DNA of 64,000 bases from Dirofilaria immitis (GCA_024305405.1 JAKNDB010000103.1:1302001-1366000); one strand, 5' to 3'. Counted from the stretch's first letter, positions 39,504 to 50,986 are shown. Made by a program: numbers and translations. The notes: generated by a model not told the origin, from the sequence alone.

Positions 39504-42500
39504 GTAATACAATTTTGACAACGATTATTATATGGATTAAACGATTTACTTTAAATACTAATTTCGATTCGCATGTTATCATCCTTTATATTTTAGATTA
39601 AATTTAAAATCGATAACAAATTCAAATTAAGAATTCTGTCCATTAATATTTTTCTCAATTGTTAGATAATATATCCTAACTAGTCTTGGTTAAAATTTTG
39701 ATTTACTTAATTTCAGAATGAATTACTACTTCAAATAAATACGCTTATATGTTTCTTTTTTGAATAGAAAAAGATGAAATTTAAAAGATAGAAATTAAAA
39801 GTTTAACAAATTGAAAAAAAGCCATAGGCAATAAACATTTATTTGAATGCTTTAAAAGATTATTCACTTTTAATATTATTTTTTTCCCTTCCAGTTTTTC
39901 TCCTTTCTTCCCTTTTTATGATCTTTGACCTTTAAGTTTTCTCGATGATAAAGAAGATATTATCCTAATTAAGGTATATCATGTAAATCGCGAATAAAAC
40001 TTTGTAAAATTTGTTTAAATTTTTATATGCTTATGTGCTCCGAAATTTTTATATTGTAATTTTAATTAATAAATCCTTCAACTTTTTGCTAATTTTAAAA
40101 AATGAATTAAAATTTTCAATTTTTGAATCAAATAATGGAAATAAAAAAATGGTATCGTCATTTCGCTTATCATTTTTGTCGTTATATAAACAAATGCTTT
40201 TAATGAGTTTATTGTAATAATCTAAAGATTATGATAATACTAACTTCGAAAAATCTACGATTAAATATAACATTAACTAATTAATTACTTGAAAGCATAA
40301 AAGAATGATGGAGCAAAAAATTAGAATTGTTTGTCTAAAAAGATTGATATGTCTAAAAAATAAAATAATTTCCGATATATTTTAATTTAATTATTAATTA
40401 CCTTCGATTCTATAATTTATCAATTTTATTATAGATAATAACAGATTATATACATTGCTTAAGTGAAACAAATCGTACCTGTCGTGGCAATCTTAAATAT
40501 CATACATTGCAAACTTTACTTCATCGACAACGCCGAGAATTTTCATGTAATTCATTCCCGGAAACAATGAAACCTAGTAACTATATACCGATCAGGTAAA
40601 TTCTTCTAAATTAAACATTTTTTCATTTTCGAATTTTAAACGAGTAGAATTGTAACAAATTTTAAATTAAACAAAATCAAATCTAGGATAATTTTAACGA
40701 TGAACCATGCATTTATTTTTATGACTAACTTTACTGCTTCATTTTCCTCGTCAAATTTTCACAAGCTTCAATAATTCATTTCAATGCTCTAATTGTTTTT
40801 GTTCTATAAAATGTACAAATGATATGATAAAATTCAACAGATTATTGGATTTTAATATTTGCGTACCTTTAAACTAAATATATTGCAAAAAATAAATTTA
40901 CGCATAAAATTTTTAAAAATTTATAATTTCAGGTGCACATTTCCGACTGATACAACTCCTCATGCAATGCAACGTTATTGTGCGCTTTTTGGATCACGAC
41001 ATTTGCGCACGCTAAATGGATATTTTGAAACGTGCATCCGTAGTGGAGCTTATCCATTCATAAACAATAAACATCTGCTCATACAAATTACTCATTCATT
41101 TCTAGCAAGTGGAACTACCGCTCTTTCTAAAGTAATATAATTTGCAATTAAAAAATTTCAAACGAATTCAGAAATTGAAAATTAAAATAGATAATTTTAG
41201 TAAAAGAAAATATATATTAAAATAATGTATTATTATATTTCAACTTAAATGTTTTGCTATGTTAAGGCACTATAAGTATAGTATATTATAAATAATGAAT
41301 AAAATTGTTATATGAAATTTAAAGTATAGTATATTATAAATAATGAATAAAATTGTTATATGAAATTTAAAGTATAGTATATTATAAATAATGAATAAAA
41401 TTGTTATATGAAATTTAAAGTATAGTATATTATAAATAATGAATAAAACTGTTATATGAAATTTAAGATTGCATGAATCTAGTTGCTGTATAATTACTGC
41501 ATGAAAATGCTGTACTTGAATATTTCATTATTATAAATACTTACAAAGAATATTATACAATATTATGTGACATTTACATATTGACATTATTGACTGATTT
41601 CTAAAAATTAGTATAATTTTGTGAATATGAATATGAATCAATTCTGTATCATGTATGTCTAATTATATATGTAACATATGACTATCAGTAATAAGTATAA
41701 AGTGTTTACGTATAATTATATATACTTATCTAAAATAATCAAGATGTGGTATATTAAGAGAGAGGAACGTAATTTCATGTTATAATAATTAAATCATTTT
41801 TTTTTTCAGGTTACAGTAATAGTGAAAAAAATGAACGTTGCACATCACGTAAACAATATGAAGCAGGATCAGAAGATGAATTATTACCTAATTCGTTTAT
41901 GGATGGAAGTACATTTGTTGGTAATTCAGGACGAAATGCAGTAGAAATTAAATCAATAAATCAAACTTCTGTTGAAATTATTTTATCATATATAGCTACT
42001 AAGATTTCTATTCGACGACATGGCAGATATTTATCGGTTTCTTTAAGGATACCGGAACGAATCATTCAGGTATTTATTTTTGTCTTTAAAAAAAAAAAAA
42101 TTATATCATAGTTTATCATAGTGGTTGTATTTATTGATTTTTTATTAAATTCATTTCATATATTACATCATAGATTATTATTAAAATAAAATTTAAAAAA
42201 AGAAAAATTTTTTAATATTATGCTGCTATTCTCAATTAATTATAAATATACGATAAGCAGAATGATATGAATTGATTTAAAGTTAATATAATTTTATGTT
42301 AACTTAATATATCATTCTAAAAATCAATTTTTTTAAATTATTGAATGGAATTATTTTTTTGCTTTAGGAACAAACAGATAATGAATTCGATATTTGTACA
42401 TCGGGTTGTAGTAGTGGTGAAACAGTAAAACTTGAAGAAGCATTGGCAAATCCTATTTCATTCACCAGATGTCATGGAGTTCATATGAAAATACCCTTAC

Positions 42501-43227
42501 AAATTGCAATTGGTAACTAATTGATAGTTTTCCTTTTACATTTTTGTTGTTAAAATTTTTGTATATATTGAAAACTAATGCTAATATAGATATGGAATTA
42601 ATTTAAATTTTAATACTAAATGCAATGATAAATTCTCATTCTCATTAAGTGCACCGATTACTTTTTAATATTAAATAGAACTCATCCATAATTTGTATCT
42701 TCAACTATATATTGTACATTTTTCAAAATTTATAAAATATCACATATGAAAATGCGATATTGATTAAACAGAACTTAGTTGAAATGAATCATTTAGAAAT
42801 TTTTATTTTAATGACAATTTCAATATAATCATTTGAAACGATTTATTTATTCAATAAATTTCATCAAAGATAAGTTTATATAATTATAGAGAGATGCAGT
42901 CGTGCTAATATAACAGATGCATTTTTCGACGCATGTGTCTTCGATTTTCTAGTTACTGGCGATGAAATGTTTATTGCGCAAATTTCTGATGCACAAAATG
43001 ATATCATCGGTTTATATTCACCCTATATACGCCACTATTTTACGGGTAGGCAGAATCTTACATTATACGATTCAAAAGCTGGCTACAAATGGAAGCAATG
43101 TATCCAAGAAACATCCATAAATTCTGATCAAATAGCAGGTTCAACTATGATACAACAACGATACAGCATGGATGGTTTATTCATATCTATGCTAGTTTTT
43201 ATGATATTTGTATACGAGATTTTCTAA
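39409..43227 (+). CDS. drag-1: Repulsive guidance molecule (RGM/DRAG-1 family), six exons, 5' end missing
   Basis: Exons: 39409-39503, 40435-40595, 40933-41131, 41810-42069, 42368-42512, 42890-43227 (TAA 43225-43227), about 399 codons. Family knowledge: RGMs are secreted, GPI-anchored BMP co-receptors; DRAG-1 is the C. elegans member acting in the Sma/Mab pathway. The RGM_N part has the family cysteine pattern (CMVDYC ... PYCQ ... HCLSETNRTCRGNLKYH). The RGM_C part has RYCALFGSRHLRTLNG, FETCIRSGAYPFINN, FMDGSTFVG, RRHGRYLSVSLRIPE and DACVFDFLVTGD, followed by a terminal hydrophobic tail typical of a GPI signal. Odd points: the GDPH self-cleavage motif reads GSRH, exon 4 needs one extra base in an A-run, and the signal-peptide exon is not found. 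An AATAAA follows at 43260. Confidence 0.9.
40435..40595 (+). CDS. drag-1: RGM exon, RGM_N cysteine core
   Basis: Acceptor TTATTATAG, donor CAG/GTAAAT, 161 nt. It encodes HCLSETNRTCRGNLKYHTL, matching the CTxRTxxxCRGNLxYHSA block, followed by REFSCNSFPET. Confidence 0.9.
40933..41131 (+). CDS. drag-1: RGM exon with altered cleavage motif (GSRH)
   Basis: Acceptor ATAATTTCAG, donor AAA/GTAATA, 199 nt. It encodes RYCALFGSRHLRTLNGYFET then CIRSGAYPFINNKHLLIQIT. This aligns with YLFCGLFGDPHLRTF...[23 protein letters not shown] of vertebrate RGMs. The Asp-Pro of the acid-labile, self-cleaving GDPH motif is replaced by Ser-Arg while the flanking residues are kept. Confidence 0.92.
41132..41809 (+). 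other. drag-1: RGM intron 3
   Basis: A 678-bp intron (donor AAA/GTAATA, acceptor TTTTTTTTTCAG) that contains a four-copy 48-bp tandem repeat at 41275-41466. Confidence 0.8.
41275..41466. repeat. 48-bp tandem repeat, four copies
   Basis: Copies at 41275-41322, 41323-41370, 41371-41418 and 41419-41466, nearly identical (one T to C difference seen in the last copy). Each contains AGTATAGTATATTATAAATA and TGTTATATGAAATTT. It sits wholly inside RGM intron 3 and is probably recent and length-variable. Confidence 0.95.
41810..42069 (+). CDS. drag-1: RGM exon with single-base frame break
   Basis: Acceptor TTTTTTTCAG, donor CAG/GTATTT. In the incoming phase it reads VTVIVKK, which matches KITIIFK of vertebrate RGMs. 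The rest of the exon matches the family only in another frame (ERCTSRKQYEAGSEDELLPN, FMDGSTFVG, RRHGRYLSVSLRIPERIIQ). The switch falls at an A7 run (41825-41831), and one additional A would restore a single frame. A sequencing or assembly indel is the simplest reading. Confidence 0.88.
42368..42512 (+). CDS. drag-1: RGM exon
   Basis: Acceptor TGCTTTAG, donor ATTG/GTAACT, 145 nt. It encodes FDICTSGCSSGETVKLEEAL then FTRCHGVHMKIPLQIAI, aligned with the LCVNGCPLSERID region of vertebrate RGM_C. Confidence 0.85.
42890..43227 (+). CDS. drag-1: RGM terminal exon with GPI-anchor-type tail
   Basis: Acceptor TAATTATAG. It encodes RCSRANITDAFFDACVFDFL then VTGDEMF, matching FQSCVFDLLTTGDANF. It ends with a hydrophobic tail (GLFISMLVFMIFVYEIF) and TAA at 43225-43227, with no cytosolic basic tail, as expected for a GPI signal. 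Confidence 0.9.
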
Positions 43228-43259
43228 CATCTCAGACTAGTTTTTTTGTTTATAAAAAC

Positions 43260-43265
43260 AATAAA
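43260..43265 (+). promoter_or_regulatory. Poly(A) signal of the RGM gene
   Basis: AATAAA lies 33 bases after the RGM stop codon, implying a very short 3' UTR. Confidence 0.6.
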
Positions 43266-43803
43266 AATCATAATCTCTCATTGTTTCTTTTTTCCGCAAG
43301 TTTCAAAATAATTCCATCTTAATTATATTGTATTATATTGTTCCGAATAACTTTAATTAACCATTTAATTAATTAGTTGATACTGCAAAAGCTAACTGAT
43401 AGATCGGTTGATTAACTGATTAAAGATTCGGATAAACTATAATCATTAATTAATATATTTTATTCAAAAATTTAACTTGAATTTTTCACAATTTTCCTCT
43501 TAAAGTTCCAATTGTTTTCATTTTTCAAAACCATTTCTTTTTTTTGGATCAAATAGAAATAGAAAAGAAAGGAAATAATGATTTATTTTTCCTGATACTC
43601 ATTGGATTTCAAATTTTTTCAGTACGTATAAATAATAATAGTACATTCTTTCAATTTATGCATTTCTTTATGATATATTTTTGTTTTGAACGAAAAAGAT
43701 TAAATCATAAACAAATTAATTATTTTTGTAAATATACAAAATATATATAAAATAATCGTAATTTTACTTATTTTTTTGGATAATTTAGATTTTGTTGATT
43801 GGA

Positions 43804-43851
<48 letters not shown>

Positions 43852-43876
43852 TATTATTATTATTATTATTATTATT
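43804..43876. repeat. (AAT)n followed by (ATT)n, self-complementary
   Basis: About 15 AAT units run directly into about 8 ATT units. The two halves are complementary and can fold into a hairpin of 8 or more triplets. The overlapping poly-Asn/poly-Tyr frame is an artefact. Confidence 0.92.
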
Positions 43877-44657
43877 GCTATTATTTCGTCTTCCTTTATT
43901 ACCTGCAAATAAAATTAGCTTTTGAAATATTTTCTTCTCAAAGAAATATATGATAATCAAAATTACTTTAAGGAATAAATCATCTAAAAATAATTCAATG
44001 GGAAATAATTGAAATTTTTCGAATGATAAATCTGAAAATAAAAGTAATACATAAGTAATATATTTCATCGACCAATTATTTTTTTTTTGGCAGGGATTTT
44101 TTTATATGATTAACATTGTCATAATCTGTCTTATAAGCGAAAATAATGATTTCAAATTAAGACTTAAATTACAACGAAAGTCACTATATACCAAATGACA
44201 AAAAGGCTGAAACTTCAATTAAAAGAATTTAGAAGTAAGCACGTATTTTGCATAATTAATAAATCATTATCATGAATCTAATAATTACTTCAAAACAGAA
44301 CCTCTAAAAATAATTACATGTAACTGTGAATATTTTATTATATTTCCTGTGACTAATTAATGATAATTGTTATTACTATATAAATAAGAAATGTTGTTTA
44401 TATCATTTCATTCTTTCCTTTTTGAGAGCGCTGATTTTAAAATTTTTTATAAAATTGGGTGATAAATGAACTATCTTACAATTATGATTAAAATTGGTTC
44501 AAGAAATGAGAAATTCATTACTTATGGCTATAAAATTACCTAAATTTGTGACAATTTATCCTTTCAACAAGGAAAATGATAATTTTACTTATTCAATTAG
44601 TGTTATTTGCAAGAGATATTATGAAATAAATTAAAGGAAAATTTTTGAATAGTAAAT

Positions 44658-44793
44658 GATATCTTGTAACTACAGTAATCATTAATCATTATCACTATTA
44701 TTGTTATTCGTAATTTTTTTCTAAGACAAATAATGTTGTTTTTTACTACTAGTAGTGTTACTTATTTAGATAGTACTGTAGTTACAAAATATC
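44658..44793. repeat. Imperfect inverted repeat, 136 bp
   Basis: The terminal arms 44658-44677 and 44774-44793 are reverse complements with one mismatch (core TGTAACTACAGTA / TACTGTAGTTACA). Weaker complementarity extends inward. There is no open frame inside. It is compatible with a foldback or MITE remnant, but target-site duplications were not evident. Confidence 0.7.
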
Positions 44794-44865
44794 GTTACTA
44801 AACAAAGTGAATTACAAAGTTACCTCAGCAACATTCTTGTATCTTTTTTCTCTTCATGTTGTAAA

Positions 44866-44895
44866 AAATTCATTAATCAATCGATTAATGAATTT
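44866..44895. repeat. Perfect 13-bp inverted repeat, 4-bp spacer
   Basis: AAATTCATTAATC and GATTAATGAATTT are exact reverse complements separated by AATC. It is AT-rich, so chance is possible. Confidence 0.75.
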
Positions 44896-47027
44896 GATTT
44901 AATGAAATTGATTGTCTTATGAACGAGATCTCATCAAATGTGATATTTTTCTTTTATTTTATTATTATTGATTATTTTTTATTGTAGAGAGAAGAGAAAC
45001 GAAATGAAAAAAGATAACGAATTTACTATTTCTTTCACAGATTAATTTAAAATTATCCCTTCATGCATTTTTTCTTAAAATATTTCATTTTATATTTTTT
45101 GTTTATTTGTTTATAATGTAAAAATTTGTATATAACTTCGAACTTAATAAACTAATAAAGATGAAGGGAATGAATATATTGCAATAAAAAATTCGTCTTC
45201 AATCTTTAAAAATCGAATGTTTTTAAAGTTTGACGTAATATATTTTAGAAAAATGATTAGATAGGAGCAATTCTTCCTTTTTTTTTCTTCTTGGAGAATA
45301 AGGATAATTTGCAAATAAAGAAAACGGAAGAAAAATTCAATGAATCATTTAATTTGATTTGATTAAATATGACTATTACCAACGAGATTGTATTATTGAA
45401 AATAATCATTCGCCGTCAGAATCATTAATTCTCTAAAAAGAACTGCTTTCAGTGAAATTCAGAACACCTGACATTTTGGGCATAGTGACAGAAATTTAAA
45501 TAATAAGTCAAAAAATATCAGTGATAAGTGATGTGATATCGAAATAAAGACTAGTACTGACCATGATTGAAAAAATACAAATTCAAGATACCATAATTAT
45601 GAAATAAACTACATCGCTATCTTATCACAATCATTATCATTTGAATCAATTAATAATAAATTACAATAATTCAATAGTTCATAAGAAAACGCTTGTAAAA
45701 AATGCATGCAAAGGAAATCAGCACACATTCACTTACTAATTCTTTCAACATGCTTAATATTTTCTATTCTTATCAATTAATTAAAATGTGATCCAAATTT
45801 GTAACGAATAGAGAACATTGAAATAAACGTATTCGATAAAGCGTTAAATAATTTTAACAGCAAAAATGTGCAATATTTTACGATAAGCAATACTTTTTAT
45901 CACAGATGATATTTTTTTGAGTAATATAAAAGCACATGTTGTAACTTTTAGCGTTTCCTTATTGAACTTCATGATGTAATTATAACATTCAGATTCCTCC
46001 ACTTAATTTTGAAATAAATAATGATGATTTATAACGTCCGAAAAAATTATGCATACAGAGCAAAGATCGACATTTCCTTATCATAATGTATGATTTTAAC
46101 ACTAATATGAAATAATAACTAATCTATAAAAACGATGGAAATATATCGTATATTGGAAAAAAGATAAAATTATCGTTGCATTCGTTTAATTAAGCATACT
46201 GAATAGGAACAAGAAAAAACGAATTGCTTCATTTGCGGTCCCGATTTTCCAATAACCGAGAATTATCATAACTTAATCTCGATATTCCGATGAAACAAAA
46301 TTGTTCTTATAAGAACCAAGGAATTGTTAAATTCTAGTACGTTTTTTGATGCAAAACCTGAGAATAGCTCTTTTAAGAATTATGATAAAATTGATGTAAA
46401 TAAATATTGAAAAGAAATTTGAAGGTGTGTTCTTTTCATATGATGGAAGAAGGAAAAAGGAAACAAGGTGAGGTATTATAAAATTTTCTAATGGAAAAAA
46501 ATTTGTTTGTTTGGTTACGGAATCTTCTTATGAATTTTACAATTTTTAGTCTTTTTCTCTATCTCACTTTCTCTTTTTGATCCATTTTATACTATGTAAA
46601 ATTTCTTATACATATAGTTTTACGAAGCTGGAAATTGTCAAAACATAAATATTTTATTGAATCTGGAAAATATCTATATGCATCATTTAACGAAATCAGA
46701 AGACCATACAAAATGTTTTGTTTAGATGCATTAAAAGAAGACTCGAGAAATTACTGAGGTACAGTGATATAAGCGATATATAGTTTATAATATATTTGGC
46801 ATAAGTGATTTGCTATACTTCTGTTTCTTTTGTTTTTCCACATCAATAACTATTGTCATTCAAATGTTTACTTATTTTCTTGGAACAAATTTTCCTTTAT
46901 GCAAGGCAATAAAGGTGTACGATATTTCGAGATAAATTATATCAGAGATACAGCATTCATAAAAATAAAATTATGTTGCCTACAGAATCTACAGTATTGA
47001 TTTCTATCTACATCCTGATCACGTAAT

Positions 47028-47155
47028 TCAAATTGATGCTTTAGTGTAAATTTTTGAAGGAAAAAGAGCTCCGAAAAATGTAAGCGAAAAGACAATAAAG
47101 CAAATTATTGCACCAGTGATTGCAATAATAATCAAAATTTTAAACACTTTTTGAC
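47028..47155 (-). CDS. Possible terminal exon encoding a membrane segment
   Basis: On the minus strand, acceptor CTTATTCCAG is followed by 128 nt, two bases plus 41 codons plus TGA (47030-47028). It reads QKVFKILIIIAITGAIICF then IVFSLTFFGALFPSKIYTKA: a basic flank, one strong transmembrane helix of about 25 residues, and a short tail. GC and codon variety exceed the background. No upstream exon was identified and no family is recognised, so it could be a small membrane protein's 3' exon, a decayed exon, or chance. Confidence 0.35.
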
Positions 47156-50100
47156 CTGGAATAAGAGATGTCAGTATAAGAAGATATAAAAATTAAACAT
47201 AAATGGCAAAATGATTCAACAAATAAATAATTACTTATCTTCAATACGTCTTATGTAATTTAATAACGAAGGCCTAGCTTAATTAATCTTTAATTTTTTA
47301 TTTAGCAATAATCAGGAAGTTATTGTTCAGAATATAAGTTTTATTATTCTATTTATTTTATAATAACTTGAGGATCATTATTTCTGAAATCAAAGATTGA
47401 TATGGAAAATTTTTAAATTCTTTTTGATTAATAGTGGTATGAGACTTATTGTTTCTGGCATTTAAGGATTATAAACAAATTTCTACACAGAATTCATAAA
47501 GTTGTATAGTGATATATTAAAAAAAACCTTGATATTTTTCGGATTTTTTCAGTATAATTTTTGTTTTGTTTCTGGTTAATTTCTTTGAAGCCCGATTATT
47601 CTCCAACTTTGATGATGCATTAATTTTTAAAAAAAAGAATAAAATTTAAGATGGATAAAAAATGATGAAGAATGTAAATTATTAATCACTAATGTTAGCT
47701 ATATGAAATTAATGCAACATGAGATAATTTTTTAAAGATTTTAGTTTAAATGTTAAATTTGCTGAAAATATCCAAAAATAAGTGAAATATATATAATAAA
47801 TAATAACTAATCGGTGGTAAATTAATTTAGAATAATACAAATAATAATAGCTTATATTATATTGCAATCATTAAATTTTATATTGATTTATATTGCATAC
47901 GTGATAGAGATAGAATTCAAATGATTCAGATATTGAAAAATCGGATATTTTTTGCTCATTTATGAAAAATTGAATTAAAATTTATTCAATTCAAGTTAGT
48001 ATTCAACTGGATGCATAAAAACTACTATTATTCGACTACTATATAATACTTATAAGAATAAAGTGTTATGCACATATCGTTAGTTAATTCTCTCAAATCA
48101 ATTTTTTTTTTTTCATTAAAGTAAAAAATTCAAACAAACCATGCAGATATTGAGAAGTTGAATATTTTTGCCTGTTTTGTCTAAAATTTAAATAATAATT
48201 TTATCATGATAATTTCAGATCCATTAAAAAGAAAAGTAATTCAACGCTTTTAATGACAGATATGTCACTCAAAAATGCAAAATAAACCATAAAAGTATAT
48301 AAACAAAAACTTATGAAATTTAATAATAATAATAATTAGGTTTGTTTTCAATTAAATTTTTTTCTTGTAGAATAAAAAATCTTTTCAATTCCATGAAACG
48401 CAGTAAATATTTTGCAATTCCGGAAGAAATGCAATAATTAATAAATAAATAATTGATAGCAAATTGGATTTATTAAGAGAATAGAGGATTTTGTTTAAAA
48501 TTTTTTAAATGAAAATTTATGAATGGAATATTTAACATTACTATTATGTAATGATGGCAAGATTATAAAGTTATAGAAAGCTGACACTTTTGGCACGTCT
48601 TATTTTTATTCGATTTTTGTTAAATAAAATTTTTGTAAAGTTGGAAGAATTCAACTAATGATATGAAACAGAAATGTAAAATATAATCAAATGTTTTCGT
48701 TACCATGTTTTATAAAGATAATAAAGTTTTAGTCGAACAAACTATAAGAATATCAAAAATTGCTTTCTATCACTATTCGAGCAATGAGTCATTCGAAAAT
48801 TGAAGCCATAAATTAAACATAATTTCTATCGTATTTAAATATTCCACTTTATATTGATCGGAAGAAGCTTTTCCATTCAGTTTTTAAATGATGGACATTT
48901 ATGTATGGTAATATTATATAAATTAATTAATAACTGGAAATTAACTCATAGTTTGGAATAATCAGAAAAAAGAGTTTCATGTAAAGGCAAAATTTATAGA
49001 AATTAAAATCGTCAAATATCAGTACTAAAAATAGCAACATTAAATTTTAAAATGAAAGAACGTGGATTTTTAACTCTTCTATGTTTCTGATTGAACAAGA
49101 TCCTTCTAAAGATGACTTAAAAAAAAAAAAAAAATTCAGTTCGATGAATGCAACGAAACAATCCTAGCTAATTATATAACAAATAATGAAGATTAAATGA
49201 ATAGAAGAGCGAGTTATAGCATAATAAATTCAGAGTGTAAAATCTAAACACTTAATTGCCGATAATTAATAGGTCATGATTCAAAAATTAATCAGAAAAT
49301 GATTAAATTGATTTACTTATTTTAAATAGTCAAAAGAAACAAAAAAAAAAACATAGATTCTTCTTATTTTTTAAATTAACCTGACGACATTATAAATAAA
49401 TCTGCAATATTGTTAAAATTTAAAAATTTTGCCTCAACATATCAATTACTTCGGAACAAATGAAGAAAAAAATAATAAAACATTACCGATATTCAAAAAA
49501 TTTCATCTATATTAATTATTAAAATTCAGATGATGTCATTTAAATCGAGTAATAATATAAATAAATAAATTACTTGATAGATACATTGTCGTTACACTGT
49601 ATTCAGAAACCTTTCTATTCATAATATTTATCACCTTCGTGGTATAGTCATTTCCTACAGCTATAAAATTATTGTCGTGAATAATACTCAGTGTTAAATT
49701 CTTGTTTTTTCAAAGAAAAAATCGTCGAACTTTCCAAATATTATTTCGAATTTCAACTATATTACTTGTGAACTTTAAGATTCCTTGAATTATTTTATAG
49801 AAATTCAGATTAAAATAATGAACAAATAGAACAAAAAAGCAGAAACTGAACGAATAATAACGATTAAATATTCTCAAAAAAACATAAGAATTATAACTTT
49901 CATATAACAAAAAAGTATTACAATGAGAAAGAGCGGAAGTAAATAAAAAAGAAGCATAAAAGATTTGAGACAATACATTTGTCTGAATAAAAAGTTGCCA
50001 AAATCACTATCATTAAAGGGACACGACCATTCGATTTCATCATACAACTACAAAATAAGATAAATATAGAATCTTTTGTATATTATAATTTAAAAAAATT

Positions 50101-50177
50101 TAAATTAAACGTTCAGGATAGAAAAAATATACCAGCAACCCTAATGAAATCATGAATATTTATTTCTGTAAAAAAAA
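47156..50177. other. Non-coding region
   Basis: No confident gene. One plus-strand frame after a strong acceptor (ends about 47650, FEARLFSNFDDALIF) and a minus-strand frame around 49560-49973 look exon-like, but neither has a joined partner or a known domain. Confidence 0.4.
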
Positions 50178-50270
50178 GCACGACATCTCGTCCGATCTGT
50201 CAAGTTAAGCAACGTTGCGCCTGGTTAGTACTTGGATCGGAGACGGCCTGGGAATCCCAGGTGTTGTAGA
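50178..50270 (+). pseudogene. 5'-truncated 5S rRNA
   Basis: From GCACGACATCTCGTCCGATC onward the sequence matches nematode 5S rRNA closely through AAGTTAAGCAACGTTG, GTTAGTACTTGGATCGGAGA, CGGCCTGGGAATCC and GTTGTAGAC, followed by a T5 tract (50273-50277) that could act as a Pol III stop. The internal promoter regions look intact. The first roughly 25 nt, the 5' arm of helix I and the start of helix II, are missing and are replaced by AT-rich DNA ending in an A-run. That makes a functional 5S product unlikely. Confidence 0.88.
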
Positions 50271-50361
50271 CATTTTTGTTTTTGAAAACTTTTCATTATT
50301 ATTAGTCAAGCCATTTTTCGATGCACTAAAATGATATATGAATGAAGGAATGATATTTGAC

Positions 50362-50462
50362 GGTTTAATTACCCAAGTTTGAGGTAATTGAATGTTTCAG
50401 CCCAGAATTATATCTGCTGTGGCTTGAAATGAAATTTTGGAAAGTCCTACATTAGTGGGACA
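50362..50462 (+). ncRNA. SL1: SL1 spliced-leader RNA gene
   Basis: Positions 50362-50383 are the exact 22-nt nematode SL1 exon (begins GGTTTAATTACCC, ends GTTTGAG), followed by the GT of its splice donor at 50384. An Sm-type site (AATTTTGG, 50433-50440) comes next, then a terminal stem-loop in which GTCCTAC pairs with GTGGGAC around ATTA. The length of about 100 nt is normal. SL1 RNA donates its exon to mRNA 5' ends by trans-splicing. It lies about 90 bp downstream of the 5S fragment in the same orientation, as in filarial 5S-SL units, and appears intact. Confidence 0.95.
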
Positions 50463-50950
50463 ACAAACGATCCGATATGAGTAGTAAATGGTACAATTGT
50501 TGGAATGATAATCATTGGTACGATGTCTATGGTAATATAATGTTGATGGCGTATTTAAAAGTAGGCATAATACATTTATGCTGCATTTTCCGAAAAGTTT
50601 CCAAGTTCTGTTTTTCGTAATTTTTCGAACTTAATTCAGGTGAATTTTAGATGATCCTATAAATTGAATATTTTAAATATCGCTCTTATTTTTGATATAC
50701 CAGAATTCCTGCCTTCCATTAACAACAAAAATCTACGTAGCATTCTAGCAAATTCGAAATTGAAATGATTGGATTCGATTAACTTTATCGAAAACTTTAT
50801 GTATTAGTGTATGTGCGGATATACATGTAGATGTGTGAGTGCATGATGTTTAATGGTGTATGTATAGTGTATAGTGTACATGTAAGTATATTATGGTTGA
50901 TCGTATGCACGGATTTATGAATCTGCGTGTGTATGTGTATGTGTGTGTGT

Positions 50951-50986
<36 letters not shown>

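Larger units (their letters stand above)
43266..47027. other. Non-coding, repeat-bearing region
   Basis: No recognisable gene. It contains the (AAT)n/(ATT)n palindrome at 43804-43876, the inverted repeat 44658-44793, and the perfect 13-bp palindrome at 44866-44895. Open frames here are repeat-derived or T-rich. Confidence 0.5.

Noticed and set aside
43700..44068. 122-codon minus-strand frame with Asn and Tyr runs
   Set aside because: It is produced by the (AAT)n/(ATT)n array; the flanks are AT-rich noise.
47557..47650. Plus-strand frame after a strong acceptor (FEARLFSNFDDALIF)
   Set aside because: No upstream exon, ends in a Lys-rich tail at a chance stop, and no homology recognised.
49560..49973. 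Minus-strand frame with one internal TGA (LSIIHDNNFIAVGNDYTTKV)
   Set aside because: No ATG, no family match and no clear splice sites; too weak to call a gene or pseudogene.
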